This document shows, piece by piece, positions 10,028-19,333 of a stretch of DNA of 64,000 nt. The notes beneath the pieces were generated by a model. The model was not told the origin of the DNA, made no database searches, and saw only the letters and a program-made list of their open reading frames with translations. The translations under genes were made by a program, and so were the position numbers. Position 1 is the first letter of the stretch. Every line of letters begins with the position of its first letter. This DNA comes from Sphingomonas sp. 7/4-4. GTDB taxonomy: Bacteria; Pseudomonadota; Alphaproteobacteria; Sphingomonadales; Sphingomonadaceae. Where the stretch lies: assembly GCF_027941955.1 (NCBI RefSeq), contig NZ_CP115960.1, positions 1,240,001 through 1,304,000 of the forward strand, in the 5' to 3' direction.

Positions 10028-12773
10028 TTACGCTGTCAGTGCGCCGTGGCAGTGCTTGTACTTGAGCCCTGATCCGCACGGGCATGGCGCGTTGCGGCTG
10101 ACCAGTCCTTCCCATTGCGCCGGATCGGTGCCGAGATCCTCGCCCGAAGGCTGGGGGATGCCCAGCGGCGGCAATTGGTTGAACACCAAACCCGCCGCGC
10201 CGCCGTCATAATCGCCGGTATTGTCCAGCCCGGTCAGCGGATCGATGTGCGTGGTCAGGAAGTCGGGCAGCTCGGGCAGGTCCTGCGGCGGCGCCATGCG
10301 GAACTGCGCGAAGGCGAGCGTGCGGGTCACGTCCTCGCGGATGTTCGCGAGCATCCGCTCGAACATCGCGAACGCCTCGTGCTTATACTCGTTGATCGGC
10401 GTCTTCTGCGCGTAGGCGCGCAGATGCACGACCTGACGCAGCGCATCGAGCATCGCGAGATGCTCCTTCCAGTGATGATCGAGATTCTGGAGCAGGATCG
10501 ACTTCTCGATGCTCGTCCACGTCTCCGGATCGAGCTCGGCCGCCTTGGAGTTTACATGCTCGTCGGCCATCTCGCGGATGCGCTCTTCGACCAATTCGGG
10601 CCCGATCGCTTCCTCGACGCGGATCCAGTCCTCGATCGGCGCCTCGATCGCGAGCATCGAGGAGACCTTCTCCTTCAGCCCGGCAACGTCCCACTGTTCG
10701 GGATAGCTATTGGGCGGGCACGCCTCGCCGACGATCGAATTGACCGTCTCGAGCCGCATGTCGGTCACCACTTCGCCTACCGTGTCGGCATCCATGATGT
10801 CGGCACGCTGCTCGTAGATGACCTTGCGCTGATCGTTCATCACGTCGTCATATTCGACGACCTGCTTGCGGATGTCGTAGTTGCGCGCCTCGACCTTCTT
10901 CTGCGCGGTCTCGATCGCCTTCGACAGCCACTTGCTGCCGATCGCCTCGCCGTCCTCGATATTGTTGCGCATCATCTTGGCGAACAAGGTGTTCGAACCG
11001 AAGATGCGCAGCAGATCGTCGTCGAGGCTCAGATAGAAGCGGCTGAGGCCGGGATCGCCCTGGCGGCCCGAACGGCCGCGCAGCTGGTTGTCGATGCGGC
11101 GGCTCTCGTGGCGCTCGGTGCCGAGCACGAACAGCCCGCCCGCCTCGATCACGCGCGCCTTTTCGGCGGCGATCTCGGCCTTGATCTGCTCGATCGCGGC
11201 ATCGCGCTGCGGGCCTTCCTCCATGCCCTCCAGCTCGTCGTGGAGGCGGAATTCGAGGTTGCCGCCCAGCTGGATGTCGGTGCCGCGGCCCGCCATGTTG
11301 GTCGCGATGGTGACAGCGCCCAGCCGCCCCGCCTGCGCGACGATGCCCGCTTCCAGCTCGTGGTGGCGCGCGTTCAGAACGGCGTGCTCGACGCCCTCCT
11401 TCTTGAGGAATTCGGAGAGCAATTCGCTCTTCTCGATCGAGACGGTGCCGACCAGCACCGGCTGGCCCTTGGCCGAATGCTCACGAATCTTCTTCGCGAT
11501 CGCACCGAACTTCTCTTCGGTGGTCTTGTAGAATTCGTCTTCCTCGTCGGCCCGGGCAACCGGCAGATTGGTCGGGATGGTGACGACGTTCATCTTGTAG
11601 ATGTCGTAGAATTCCGCCGCCTCGGTCGCCGCGGTGCCGGTCATGCCCGAGAGCTTGGGGTACATGCGGAAATAGTTCTGGAAGGTGATCGAGGCGAGCG
11701 TCTGGTTCTCGGGCTCGATCTGGACGCCTTCCTTGGCTTCCACTGCCTGGTGCAGACCATCGGACCAGCGCCGCCCATCCATCATGCGGCCGGTAAACTC
11801 ATCGATGATGATGACCTTGTCTTCCTTCACGATGTAATCGATGTCGCGCTTGAACATCACGTTCGCGCGCAGCGCCTGGTTGAGGTGGTGGACCACCTGG
11901 GTGTTCTCGAAATCATAGAGATTGGCGCCGACGAGCAACCCGGCATCCTCGAGCATCCGCTCGACCTTCTCGGTGCCGTCCTCGGTCAGCACCACCGTGC
12001 GCTGCTTCTCGTCCTTCTCATAGTCGAACGGCACGAGCTGCGTCACGATCGCATCGACGCCCATATAGAGCTCGCTGCGATCATCGGTGGGGCCCGAGAT
12101 GATCAGCGGCGTGCGCGCCTCGTCGATCAGCACCGAGATCGACTTCGTCGACGATCGCCATGGAGAAGGGCCGCTGCACCATCGATGCGCGGTCGTACTT
12201 CATGTTGTCGCGCAGATAATCGAAGCCGAACTCGTTGTTCGTGCCGTAGGTGATGTCCGCGGCATAAGCGTCGCGGCGCTCCTGGTCGGTCAGGTTCGGG
12301 ATGATCACCCCGGTGGTGAGGCCGAGAAAGCCATAGACCTGCGCCATCCACTCGGCGTCGCGCTTGGCGAGATAGTCGTTGACGGTGATGACGTGGACGC
12401 CCTCGCCCGGCAGCGCGTTGAGATAGGTCGCCAGCGTGGCGACCAGCGTCTTGCCTTCGCCGGTGCGCATCTCGGCGATCTCGCCGCGATGGAGCACGAT
12501 GCCGCCGATCATCTGGACGTCATAGTGCCGCTGGCCGAGCGTGCGCTTGGCCGCCTCGCGCACCGTGGCGAAGGCTTCGGGGAGGATACTGTCGAGCTTC
12601 TCGCCGTTCGCCAGCCGCTCGCGGAAGAGTAATGTCTGGTTGGCGAGGGTCGCGTCGTCCATCGCCGAGATGGCAGATTCGAACGCGTTGATCTTCTGGA
12701 CGATCGCCCCGAGCGATTTGACGTAGCGTTCGTTCGAGGAGCCGAAAAGGGTCTTGGCCAGGCCGCCGAGCAT
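10028..12773 (-). CDS. secA: Preprotein translocase ATPase SecA
   Basis: Motor ATPase that drives secretory proteins through SecYEG. 914 residues after repair. N-terminal [13 protein letters not shown]; Walker [12 protein letters not shown] (about 105); DEAD-type VDEVDS (about 210); cross-linking and helicase 2 domain with [10 protein letters not shown] (about 500) and [11 protein letters not shown]-terminal zinc-binding SEC-C tail [17 protein letters not shown], which binds SecB or phospholipid. One extra base at 12134-12140 (minus strand GATCTCG where GATTCG or GACTCG gives [10 protein letters not shown]) splits it. The same miscall occurs elsewhere in the window at GANTC sites. Start ATG 12773. 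Confidence 0.96.
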
Positions 12774-12849
12774 CGTGAATTCCTGTCGTATTTGATGGTG
12801 ATCGGGCGGGCGCAGCCGGTCTTCCGGGCACCCGCGTCATGCGAAAACG

Positions 12850-12868
12850 AAAAAAGGCGGCCCGCCTC
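12850..12868 (-). terminator. Intrinsic terminator after the small membrane-protein gene
   Basis: On the minus strand AGGCG-GGC-CGCCT followed by six T. It separates the 96-residue gene from secA, so secA needs its own promoter within about 75 nt. Confidence 0.6.
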
Positions 12869-12886
12869 AGCGCGCCGCGCAGCGCC

Positions 12887-13177
12887 TCATTCGAGCCGAC
12901 GCTCGAAGGGCAGATAGGTTGTGGGAAGCGGCGCGCTTTCGCTTTGCGGCCATGCGATGTCCCGCGTCTCGATGCGCCGCGGCGCCGGAACGGCAGGGAT
13001 CGTCTGCTGCGAGCGGTTCACCGCCGCCTCTGCCGCCTGCGCCGCCTGGACCAATGCCACGCCCTGCACCTGACGCACGACGCGATCGCCCGAACCGTTG
13101 CCGGTCAGGCTCGCGAGCAGCGCAGTGAGGAGAAGCAGCAGGTTCAATTCGGCTCTCTCAGCAAGAGGCAGCGACAT
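12887..13177 (-). CDS. Small single-pass membrane or secreted protein, unknown
   Basis: 96 residues. A charged N-terminus (MSLPLAERAE) is followed by a hydrophobic segment NLLLLLTALLASLTG (residues 12-26). Then come an Ala/Gln-rich helix-like middle (AQAAEAAVNRSQQ) and a polar tail (RRIETRDIAWPQSESAPLPTTYLPFERRLE). No recognised family. That it is real is supported by its own terminator, intact frame and the existence of a decayed second copy of its 5' end 480 bp upstream (13604-13671). It could be a type-II-anchored periplasmic protein or a cleaved exported peptide. Confidence 0.55.
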   Translation of the reverse strand: MSLPLAERAELNLLLLLTALLASLTGNGSGDRVVRQVQGVALVQAAQAAEAAVNRSQQTIPAVPAPRRIETRDIAWPQSESAPLPTTYLPFERRLE

Positions 13178-13185
13178 AGTGTGCC
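13121..13185 (-). repeat. Copy A of a duplicated gene start
   Basis: The start region of the 96-residue gene, from CACT-ATG through the hydrophobic LLLLLTAL codons. It matches 13604-13671 at roughly three quarters of positions, with the block CTGCTGCTTCTCCTCAC identical. Confidence 0.75.
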
Positions 13186-13306
13186 GGGTGCCGTTCGTCT
13201 AATCAAAATGCTCCGCTCGCTCGACGTTCGCGCTGCGGGGGTTCCGATCGCGCCGCGGACTCGTTTGGTTGACTCGTTGACTCGATAACGTGTTTCCGGG
13301 GCGGAA

Positions 13307-13493
13307 GCGGCGGGTTCGCGACAGGTTCACGCCGGCGAAGCGACAGTGAAGCGTCACCGACGCGCCAGGCACGCGACACCGAGGCGACACGTACGCGGCA
13401 CCCAAGCGGCACCCACGCCTCCGGTTCGCGCCGACCACGCGCCAACTTGGCGACACGAACGCGACACCTGCGCGACATCCGCGCAACACCGTG
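13307..13493. repeat. 11-bp tandem array, 17 units
   Basis: Seventeen consecutive units of exactly 11 bp with no indel. Most begin GCGACAC or a one-to-two-base variant: GCGACACCGAG (13373), GCGACACGTAC (13384), GCGGCACCCAA (13395), GCGGCACCCAC (13406), GCGACACGAAC (13450), GCGACACCTGC (13461), GCGACATCCGC (13472). The first two bases are GC in all but the unit at 13329. Divergence between units means the array is old or selected, not a fresh slippage product. Eleven bp is close to one helical turn. No stop codons fall in several frames, so long but meaningless reading frames cross it. It lies 130-316 bp upstream of the small membrane-protein gene. Confidence 0.85.
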
Positions 13494-13603
13494 TGATGAA
13501 AGGAGAGTCCGCCGTTCGCTCATTAGGGAACGAAAGCAGATCAAATCCTACCTTGCCAGTTCTTCGTAAATTGACGAGCAGCGGATGCCAAAGTCCAGAC
13601 AGC

Positions 13604-13671
13604 GCCGTGAGGAGAAGCAGCAGACTCAATGCGACTCTCTACAGGGCAGAAGGTTGCGACATAGTGCGCCG
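13604..13671 (-). pseudogene. Decayed second copy of the small membrane-protein gene start
   Basis: Reading the minus strand gives ATG TCG CAA CCT then a TAG at the eighth codon, followed by the same LSLLLLLTAL hydrophobic codons as the intact gene. After these the sequence diverges (SGLWHPLLVN) and runs into the 11-bp array. I interpret it as the remnant of a tandem duplication. No in-frame protein is likely. Confidence 0.6.
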
Positions 13672-13704
13672 CTCGCCGCCGATCGCCCGAGATGTTCGGT
13701 TCCC

Positions 13705-14343
13705 CTACTTCGCCCGCGCCTGCTCGAACGTCACCAAGGCCATACGGGTGTCGAATACAGGTCCCCCTTTGATGCCTTCTGTCGGCGCCGGTGCCTGCAA
13801 CATCACTTGCTCACACGCCGCCTTGTCGATGGCGACATTACCGCTGGTCGCTTCCACCCGGCACGAATCCGGCTTGCCCGACTTCGTGAAATGCACCCGC
13901 GCCAACGCCGGTTTGACATATCCCGCCGGCAGCTTGGCCACCTCAACGACGAGGTCGATCCCCGGAACATCCTGCGGGTTCGGATTGTTCGGCATTTCCC
14001 ACCCGAACTTGCTCGAAAAAGTGGCGCGGATCGGGTTTCCTGCCGCGTCACGAGCCGGGCTGAACCTGGCACGCGCCAGGAGAAGAGCGCAACTATACTG
14101 ATCCAGCTCCGCAAATCCCGAAGTCCAGGTGATGTGGCAGCTATCCGGTTTCCCCGTCGTATCGATCGTCAGGGTGAAATGTACTTTGCCAGATTTGCGC
14201 TTCGCGACTGCTTTGGGCGGGTAATCAGCGCTCGTCACCCAACTGCCCGGTGCGCTCTTTAGCCGCAACGGAGTCGCCAGCGCGCCCTTCGGCACCTCGG
14301 CGGCTTGCAGAAACCCTATCGCCGCCAATAGCATCCACCCCAT
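13705..14343 (-). CDS. Exported protein with two TonB C-terminal-like repeats
   Basis: 212 residues. Signal peptide MGWMLLAAIGFLQAAE. Two halves each resemble the TonB C-terminal fold. The first is YPPKAVAKRKSGKVHFTLTI...GKPDSCHITWTSG...ARARFSPARDAAGNPI. The second is PAGYVKPALARVHFTKSGKPDSCRVEATSG. Stand-alone proteins of this type are abundant in sphingomonads; a role in envelope energy coupling is only inferred by similarity and there is no transmembrane anchor beyond the signal. Intact frame. Divergent from argJ (60 bp apart). Confidence 0.7.
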   Translation of the reverse strand: MGWMLLAAIGFLQAAEVPKGALATPLRLKSAPGSWVTSADYPPKAVAKRKSGKVHFTLTIDTTGKPDSCHITWTSGFAELDQYSCALLLARARFSPARDAAGNPIRATFSSKFGWEMPNNPNPQDVPGIDLVVEVAKLPAGYVKPALARVHFTKSGKPDSCRVEATSGNVAIDKAACEQVMLQAPAPTEGIKGGPVFDTRMALVTFEQARAK

Positions 14344-14403
14344 TTGTCACTCTCCATTGCTCTCCCATGATGGCCTCGCATTGCGTGGCGAAGCAAGCAC
14401 TGT

Positions 14404-15635
14404 ATGGCTGGTTTTATGGAACGCTCTCCCCTCGCACTCCCCTTCCCTGATCTTCCCGCCATCGCCGGCGTCACAACGCGCATCGCCCGCGCGCGATACA
14501 AGACGTGGGATCGCTGCGATCTGACCTTCGTCACGCTCGACGAAGGGACCAATGTCGCCGGGGTGCTCACCCGGAGCCGTTGTCCCTCGCCCGAGGTTGA
14601 ATGGTGCCGCAAGGCGCTGGTGCTGGGACAGGCGCGCGCGCTGGTGGTGAATGCCGGCAACTCGAACGCCTTCACCGGCGATCGCGGCCGTGCCGCGGTG
14701 GAGAACCTCGCCGCGCGCACCGCGCAGCATCTCGGCTGCGATCCTTCCGACGTGTTCCTCGCCTCGACCGGAGTGATCGGCGTGCCCTTGCCGATCGACA
14801 AGAGCGAGGCCGGCCTCGCTGCCGCCTTCACTGCCGAGCCGTGCAGTTGGGAGGCCGCCGCCGAGACGATCATGACCACCGACACCTTCGCCAAGGCGGC
14901 AGTGACGACTGCGGTGGTCGACGGGCGTACGGTAAACTTGGTCGGCATCATCAAGGGTTCGGGGATGATCGCACCCGACATGGCGACGATGCTCGGCTTC
15001 GTCTTCACCGACGCCGCAGTTGCGCCCGAGTTTCTGCAACATGCGCTAAATAGCGCGAATACCAAAACTTTCTCCTGCATCACCGTCGACGGCGACACTT
15101 CGACCAGCGACACGATCCTCGCTTTCGCCACCGGCAAGGCCGGCAATGCGCCCCTCGCGGGCCAGGATTCCCCGGCGCCGATGCCTTCCGTGCCGCGCTT
15201 GCCGATCTCTGCCACCAACTCGCCTTGCTCGTCGTCCGCGACGGTGAAGGCGCGCAGAAATTGATCGAGATCACCGTGGAGGGTGCCGAGTCCGATCGCA
15301 GCGCCCACCGCATCGCCATGTCGATCGCCAATTCGCCGCTGGTGAAGACGGCGATCGCCGGCGAGGATGCCAATTGGGGTCGCGTGGTCATGGCGGTCGG
15401 CAAGGCTGGCGAACCCGCCGAGCGCGACCGGCTCGCGATCCGCTTCGGCACCACACAAGTCGCGCGCGACGGGCTGGCGGTCGCGGGATATGACGAGGCC
15501 CCGGTCGCCGCGCACCTCAAGGGCCGCGAGATCGAGATCGGCGTCGATCTCGGCCTTGGCGAAGGCCACGCCACGGTGTGGACCTGCGATCTGACGCATG
15601 GCTATATCTCGATCAACGCCGATTATCGGAGCTGA
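14404..15635 (+). CDS. argJ: Bifunctional ornithine acetyltransferase / N-acetylglutamate synthase ArgJ
   Basis: Recycles the acetyl group in arginine synthesis: N2-acetylornithine + glutamate to ornithine + N-acetylglutamate. 410 residues. The autocleavage site lies in [21 protein letters not shown] (about residue 180-200); the Thr of ATML becomes the nucleophile of the beta chain. [12 protein letters not shown] (about 225) and [14 protein letters not shown] (about 320) are also conserved. One C is missing in the run after GATTC at 15166-15173. Restoring it joins GQDSPG to [23 protein letters not shown]. Start could be 14404 or ATG 14416 (MERSPL), and no strong ribosome binding site decides. 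Confidence 0.93.
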
Positions 15636-15709
15636 GTGCTTGCCTTTCGGCGCGCGCCTGTCATGCAGCACGCGCCGCCATATCGGGCGGCTGACAACAG
15701 GAGGCTGAT

Positions 15710-15958
15710 ATGGCACGCAAAACCCACCGCGATGACCTCCCCTGCTTTCGAGGTCACGAGTAAGCGCCGCAAGGGCTATCCCTCCGAAACGCATGTGAAG
15801 CGCGGGCTGCGCTTCGTCCACGGCGATGTCGAGCTGGTCGAAAAGCTCGGACGCAATGATCCCTGCCCCTGCGGATCCGGAAAGAGCTTTCAAGCGCTGT
15901 TGCCTGCATTCGGGACGGTTTCGACGGGGCCGAGCGGCATGATTACTGGCGAGACTAG
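15710..15958 (+). CDS. Small SEC-C zinc-motif protein
   Basis: About 81 residues after repair: [15 protein letters not shown]..., basic middle ([16 protein letters not shown]), then [18 protein letters not shown], the SEC-C metal-binding motif otherwise found at the end of SecA. It ends [14 protein letters not shown] at the TAG 15956-15958. AGGAGG stands 5 nt before the ATG at 15710. The frame is broken three times by what look like extra bases (a C in CTCCCCTGC near 15739, a T in GCTTTCAAG near 15889, a T in GGTTTCGAC near 15920). All three restore conserved sequence, so I treat it as intact. Function unknown; the motif suggests zinc-dependent protein or ribosome binding. Confidence 0.65.
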
Positions 15959-16020
15959 ATGATGAGCCCGGTCCGGCCACCGTGCCGGACCGGGCTGAAA
16001 CGCACGCGAAGGGGATGGCG

Positions 16021-16430
16021 ATGGAAGGCGGGTGTCTTTGCGGCGCGGTGCGGTATCGACTGGCGTCGGAGCCGTATGACGGCGGCTGGTGCCACTGCCG
16101 CACCTGCCAGCTCAACTCCGGCAGCCCGGCCATGGCATTCGCCACCGTGCCGGTCGACGACTTCGTCTTCACGCAAGGAGCCGAACTGGTCGGCAAGGTC
16201 GCATCGAGCGATTTCGGGCATCGCCGCTTCTGCACCCGGTGCGGCACGCCCTTTCTGATGCAGGTCGATCACCAGCCCGAGACCGTCGACTTCAGCATCG
16301 CAACGCTCGACACCCCGGACGCAGTGATCCCGGGCTTCCACATCTTCTATGCCAGCCGCATCGACTGGGCGGAGGCAGGCGACGACCTCCCCGCCACGAC
16401 CGTTTCCGGCCGGATACGCGGGGGCTCTAA
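16021..16430 (+). CDS. GFA (CENP-V/Mss4-like) family zinc protein
   Basis: About 136 residues. The family pattern of paired cysteines is clear: GGCLCGAVRY (residues 3-12), WCHCRTCQ (about 25) and FCTRCGTPF (about 75). The family includes glutathione-dependent formaldehyde-activating enzyme (Gfa), but most members, including short ones like this, have no proven reaction. One C is missing in the run near 16391 (GACCTCCCCGCC). Restoring it gives the tail PRHDRFRPDTRGL and a TAA at 16428-16430. That stop shares CTAA with the convergent receptor gene. An ATG at 16015 is an alternative start. Confidence 0.78.
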
Positions 16431-18361
16431 CACTCAGATCTCCCCGTCAATGTCAGCGTCAGCACCCGCTTGTTGTTGGTCGTGAAGAGCCCGGAATTGC
16501 TCGCATTCCATACGACCTTGTCGAACAGATTGGTCACCCGCGCGCGCACCGTCACCGGCTTGCCGTCGATCTCGAAGCGGTGGCGCAGCCCGGCCTGGAA
16601 GGTAGCGTAGCTCGGCAGCACCGCGCTGTTGGCGCGATTGGCATAGCGTTCGCCGCGGAAAGTGACACCGCCATCGAGCGTCAGCCCCTCGATCCCCGGT
16701 ACCCGCCAAGTCAGATTGGCGAGTGCGATCTTGTCCGGACGGCCGATCGGGTGTGCGCCGATCGCACCGCTGTCGACCAGTTCGCCGCTGATCTCCGCGT
16801 CGAGATACGTCGCGCCCAGCACCGCGCTCAGCCGATCGGTGATCGGCCCCGCCAGCGAAAGCTCGACGCCGCGATGCCGCACCTCGCCGACATAGCCATA
16901 GATGCCGTCGGCGGTGAGGCCCGGGAGCGGCTTGGAAATGTCGAACAGCCCCGCGATCAGCGAAGGCCCGCCCGGGATCACATATTTGACCCCCAGCTCG
17001 GCTTGGCGCGAGATCGCTGCGGGCAGCACCTCGCCGCGGTTGACGGCATTGCCGGGGGCGACGCCCGCTTCCTCGAGCCCGCGGGCATAGCTGGCGAACG
17101 CAGTCAGCTGCGAAGTGATTCCGCCGGTAAGCGAGCCGCTGTAGAGCCACGGCCGCGATGTCTCGCGCCGCTCGGTGCCGTCGAGCGCGCGCACCGTCTT
17201 GGTATATTCGGCGCGCTGGACGTCGGCGCGCAGTTCGGCGGCGCTGCCGATCGACAGACGATAGCCGATCCCGCCCGCATATTGGCGCACCGTGTCGCGC
17301 TTGCGGCGGGGATCGATTTCGAAATCGGGACGCGGTATCGCCACCGGCGCATCGACATCGGGATAGAGGACGGTCGGCAGCGCCGTGCCGGGGCTGGTCC
17401 GCGCCCGGCTGTCGCGCAGCCGCGCCATCGCGATCAGGCGGTGGTTCAGCGCGCCTGTGGTGAAACTCTTCGCCGCAGTGACTTCGCCCGAGATCGACTG
17501 GAAGCGCTCGTCGCCGAACGCCTGCGAGATCGCTTCGGCCGGCCCGCCATCCGCCGGGAAGAGGATCAGGTTGAAGTAGGTCCGCTGATCGTCGACTCGC
17601 GACAGGAAGCCCGATGCACCGAACCGCCAGCCGCTTCCTGCCTCGACATCGGCGATCAGCCCCGCCTGCGTCGACTCGGTGCGCTGCTCCATCCAAGGCT
17701 GCGAGCGTTCGGGCCCCAGCACGATTCTCGGAGGCGGCATATCGTCCTCCGTGGCGAACACCGTATCGCCGCCGCGCTCATACCAGGTCCGGCCGTAGAT
17801 CGCGGTGAGCTTCACGCCCGGCAGCGGCGACCAGTGCGGGACGATCCCTGCCGCGAAGAAATCGCCGCCGGTGCCGTCGGTATAATCCTGCAGGAAATTG
17901 AGCCTGACGTTTCCGACGATCCCGAAGCGATCGTCCTGCGTCGCGGTGGAGAAGCGCGCATCGAATACGGGGCCCCCGCCGCCCAGCCAGCCCGCTTCGA
18001 TCCGAGCCTGCTTGCCCGGCGCGGCCTCGTGCAGATCATATTGCACCACGCCTGACGGTGCCGCGAAATCGGTGCGCAGGCCGTTTGCGCCGACCCGGAT
18101 CGCGGCCCCATCGATCAGCGTCAGCGACAGCCCAGTCGCGCGGACGAAATAATGGTCCTCGATCCGGTAATTGCCGGCGCTCTGCAGATCGAAGCCGCGC
18201 ACCTCGGCTTCGCTGTACAGGCCGACATCCTCGAGCCCGACGCGGCGCCCGAACGCATCGTCGGCGGCGCGGACGACGTCGCTTCCCTGCGGCGCCGGAA
18301 CCTGCTGGGCAAAGGCCTGGGGAGCGGCAAGCAAAGACAGACAACAGAGTGAAATACGCAT
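16427..18361 (-). CDS. TonB-dependent outer-membrane receptor
   Basis: 644 residues, intact. Signal peptide MRISLCCLSLLAAPQAFA-QQ. A plug-like region follows (SEAEVRGFDLQSAGNYRIEDHY...ATGLSLTLIDGAAIRVGANGL). The rest is beta-barrel with late-barrel features LANLTWRVPGIEGLTLDGGVTFRGERYAN and RARVTNLFDKVVW, ending in an aromatic-poor C-terminus. Substrate unknown; siderophore or oligomer uptake is typical of the class. Divergent from a membrane-bound LytTR regulator with a LytTR box pair in the 141-bp intergenic space, so regulation by that neighbour is likely. Confidence 0.85.
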   Translation of the reverse strand: MRISLCCLSLLAAPQAFAQQVPAPQGSDVVRAADDAFGRRVGLEDVGLYSEAEVRGFDLQSAGNYRIEDHYFVRATGLSLTLIDGAAIRVGANGLRTDFAAPSGVVQYDLHEAAPGKQARIEAGWLGGGGPVFDARFSTATQDDRFGIVGNVRLNFLQDYTDGTGGDFFAAGIVPHWSPLPGVKLTAIYGRTWYERGGDTVFATEDDMPPPRIVLGPERSQPWMEQRTESTQAGLIADVEAGSGWRFGASGFLSRVDDQRTYFNLILFPADGGPAEAISQAFGDERFQSISGEVTAAKSFTTGALNHRLIAMARLRDSRARTSPGTALPTVLYPDVDAPVAIPRPDFEIDPRRKRDTVRQYAGGIGYRLSIGSAAELRADVQRAEYTKTVRALDGTERRETSRPWLYSGSLTGGITSQLTAFASYARGLEEAGVAPGNAVNRGEVLPAAISRQAELGVKYVIPGGPSLIAGLFDISKPLPGLTADGIYGYVGEVRHRGVELSLAGPITDRLSAVLGATYLDAEISGELVDSGAIGAHPIGRPDKIALANLTWRVPGIEGLTLDGGVTFRGERYANRANSAVLPSYATFQAGLRHRFEIDGKPVTVRARVTNLFDKVVWNASNSGLFTTNNKRVLTLTLTGRSEC

Positions 18362-18436
18362 CGTCTACAGTCCTTTTCGTTTGCCCCACGGCCGACCGGA
18401 TGCCGCCTGTTGCGGGCTCTCCGGGAGCGAATTGGG

Positions 18437-18465
18437 ACGAACGTCACACAGGCGTGACGAACGGA
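18437..18465 (-). promoter_or_regulatory. Candidate LytTR-binding box pair
   Basis: Two direct repeats on the minus strand: TCCGTTCGT (18457-18465) and GACGTTCGT (18437-18445), 20 bp start to start. The LytTR consensus is [TA][AC][CA]GTTN[AG][TG]. The first matches at every position and the second at all but the first. It lies 76-104 bp upstream of the receptor ATG and 38-66 bp upstream of the LytTR gene, so it could serve both. Confidence 0.65.
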
Positions 18466-18502
18466 TGTTCGCGCGCGCGCATGCACGCGCTATCGTGTGG
18501 GC

Positions 18503-19333
18503 ATGGCGACGAGGCCCCGTGAGTCGATTTCTGACCTTCGTATCCCCGGCAGCGGCGCCGCCTTGCTGGCCGGTCTGGCGTTCCTGCTCGGCTATGGCGC
18601 GCGCGCCGGCGAAAGCGCGCCTGCCCCGCGCCCGGGCATGCACAATTCCGAGGGCGATCTCACGGTCACGCTGATCTGGGGCTCGTTGATCGCTCTGGGA
18701 TGGATGTTTCGCGACCGGATCCGCGAGATGATGCTGGGGCCGCAGCGCTCGCGCCTGTTGCTGGTCGCGCTCGCCTTCGTGCCCGTGGCGATCGTCGATG
18801 CGCTTTCGACCCAGATTCTCGGCACCCCGGTCGATCAGGGCTGCGGGCTTCCGCCCGGCCCGGATTTCTCCGGGTTCCTGCCGCGCGTGGCGATGCTCGG
18901 CACTACGATGCTGCTGGTGCTGCTGACCTGGGAGCAACATCTCGCCCGTCTGGCGCGTGCACCGCGATTCGAGCCAAGCTTCGCTTCGCCTCCGCCCGCC
19001 GCTCCCGGCGAGTGGCTCGATTTCCCAGAATCGCCTTTGCTCCGCGTCCGCGCCGATGATGTCGTGCTGATCCGCTCGGCGGGCAATTACAGCGAGATCG
19101 TCGCGCATGGCCGCGCGCATCTCGTCCGCGCGACGCTCAGCGAATTATCCGATCGGCTTGCGCCGCAAGGCTTTGTCCGCGTCCACCGCCAGACGGTGAT
19201 CAACGCGCGCAACGTCCGTCAGGTCTGCCGCGACGGCGCCGGCCGAGCGCTGATCCATCTCGCCTGCGGCAACACGGTGCCCGTCGGCCGCCGCTATATG
19301 GACGCAATCGACGCGCTGACGCGCAGGATCTAG
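18503..19333 (+). CDS. Membrane-anchored LytTR-family transcription regulator
   Basis: 276 residues. Four hydrophobic segments in the first 150 residues (AALLAGLAFLLGYGA; LIWGSLIALGWMF; LLLVALAFVPVAIVDAL; VAMLGTTMLLVLLTW) anchor it in the inner membrane. The C-terminal LytTR DNA-binding domain (about 175-275) shows LLRVRADDVVLIRSAGNYSEI, the region around TLSELSDRLAPQGFVRVHRQTVIN and the final VPVGRRYM. There is no receiver domain, so it is not a classical response regulator. A signal may be sensed in the membrane. ATG 18503 chosen; a GTG at 18497 is possible. Its TAG shares CTAG with the mobA stop. Confidence 0.88.
   Translation: MATRPRESISDLRIPGSGAALLAGLAFLLGYGARAGESAPAPRPGMHNSEGDLTVTLIWGSLIALGWMFRDRIREMMLGPQRSRLLLVALAFVPVAIVDALSTQILGTPVDQGCGLPPGPDFSGFLPRVAMLGTTMLLVLLTWEQHLARLARAPRFEPSFASPPPAAPGEWLDFPESPLLRVRADDVVLIRSAGNYSEIVAHGRAHLVRATLSELSDRLAPQGFVRVHRQTVINARNVRQVCRDGAGRALIHLACGNTVPVGRRYMDAIDALTRRI

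Noticed and set aside
10115..12253. A 712-codon plus-strand frame opposite secA
   Set aside because: Same shadow effect. secA is certain and no independent motif is visible in the antisense frame.
13307..13493. CRISPR array
   Set aside because: Unit length is 11 bp with no unique spacers, and no cas gene is in the window.
13199..13544. Overlapping open frames across the 11-bp array on both strands
   Set aside because: A GC-rich 11-mer with no TAA, TAG or TGA leaves several frames open. The products are Arg/Ala-rich with no conserved features. The array reads as DNA, not protein.
15636..15962. A 108-codon reading that treats the SEC-C gene as starting upstream at 15636
   Set aside because: The AGGAGG and ATG at 15710 and the conserved SEC-C end fit a small gene with three extra bases. 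The upstream part has no coding character.
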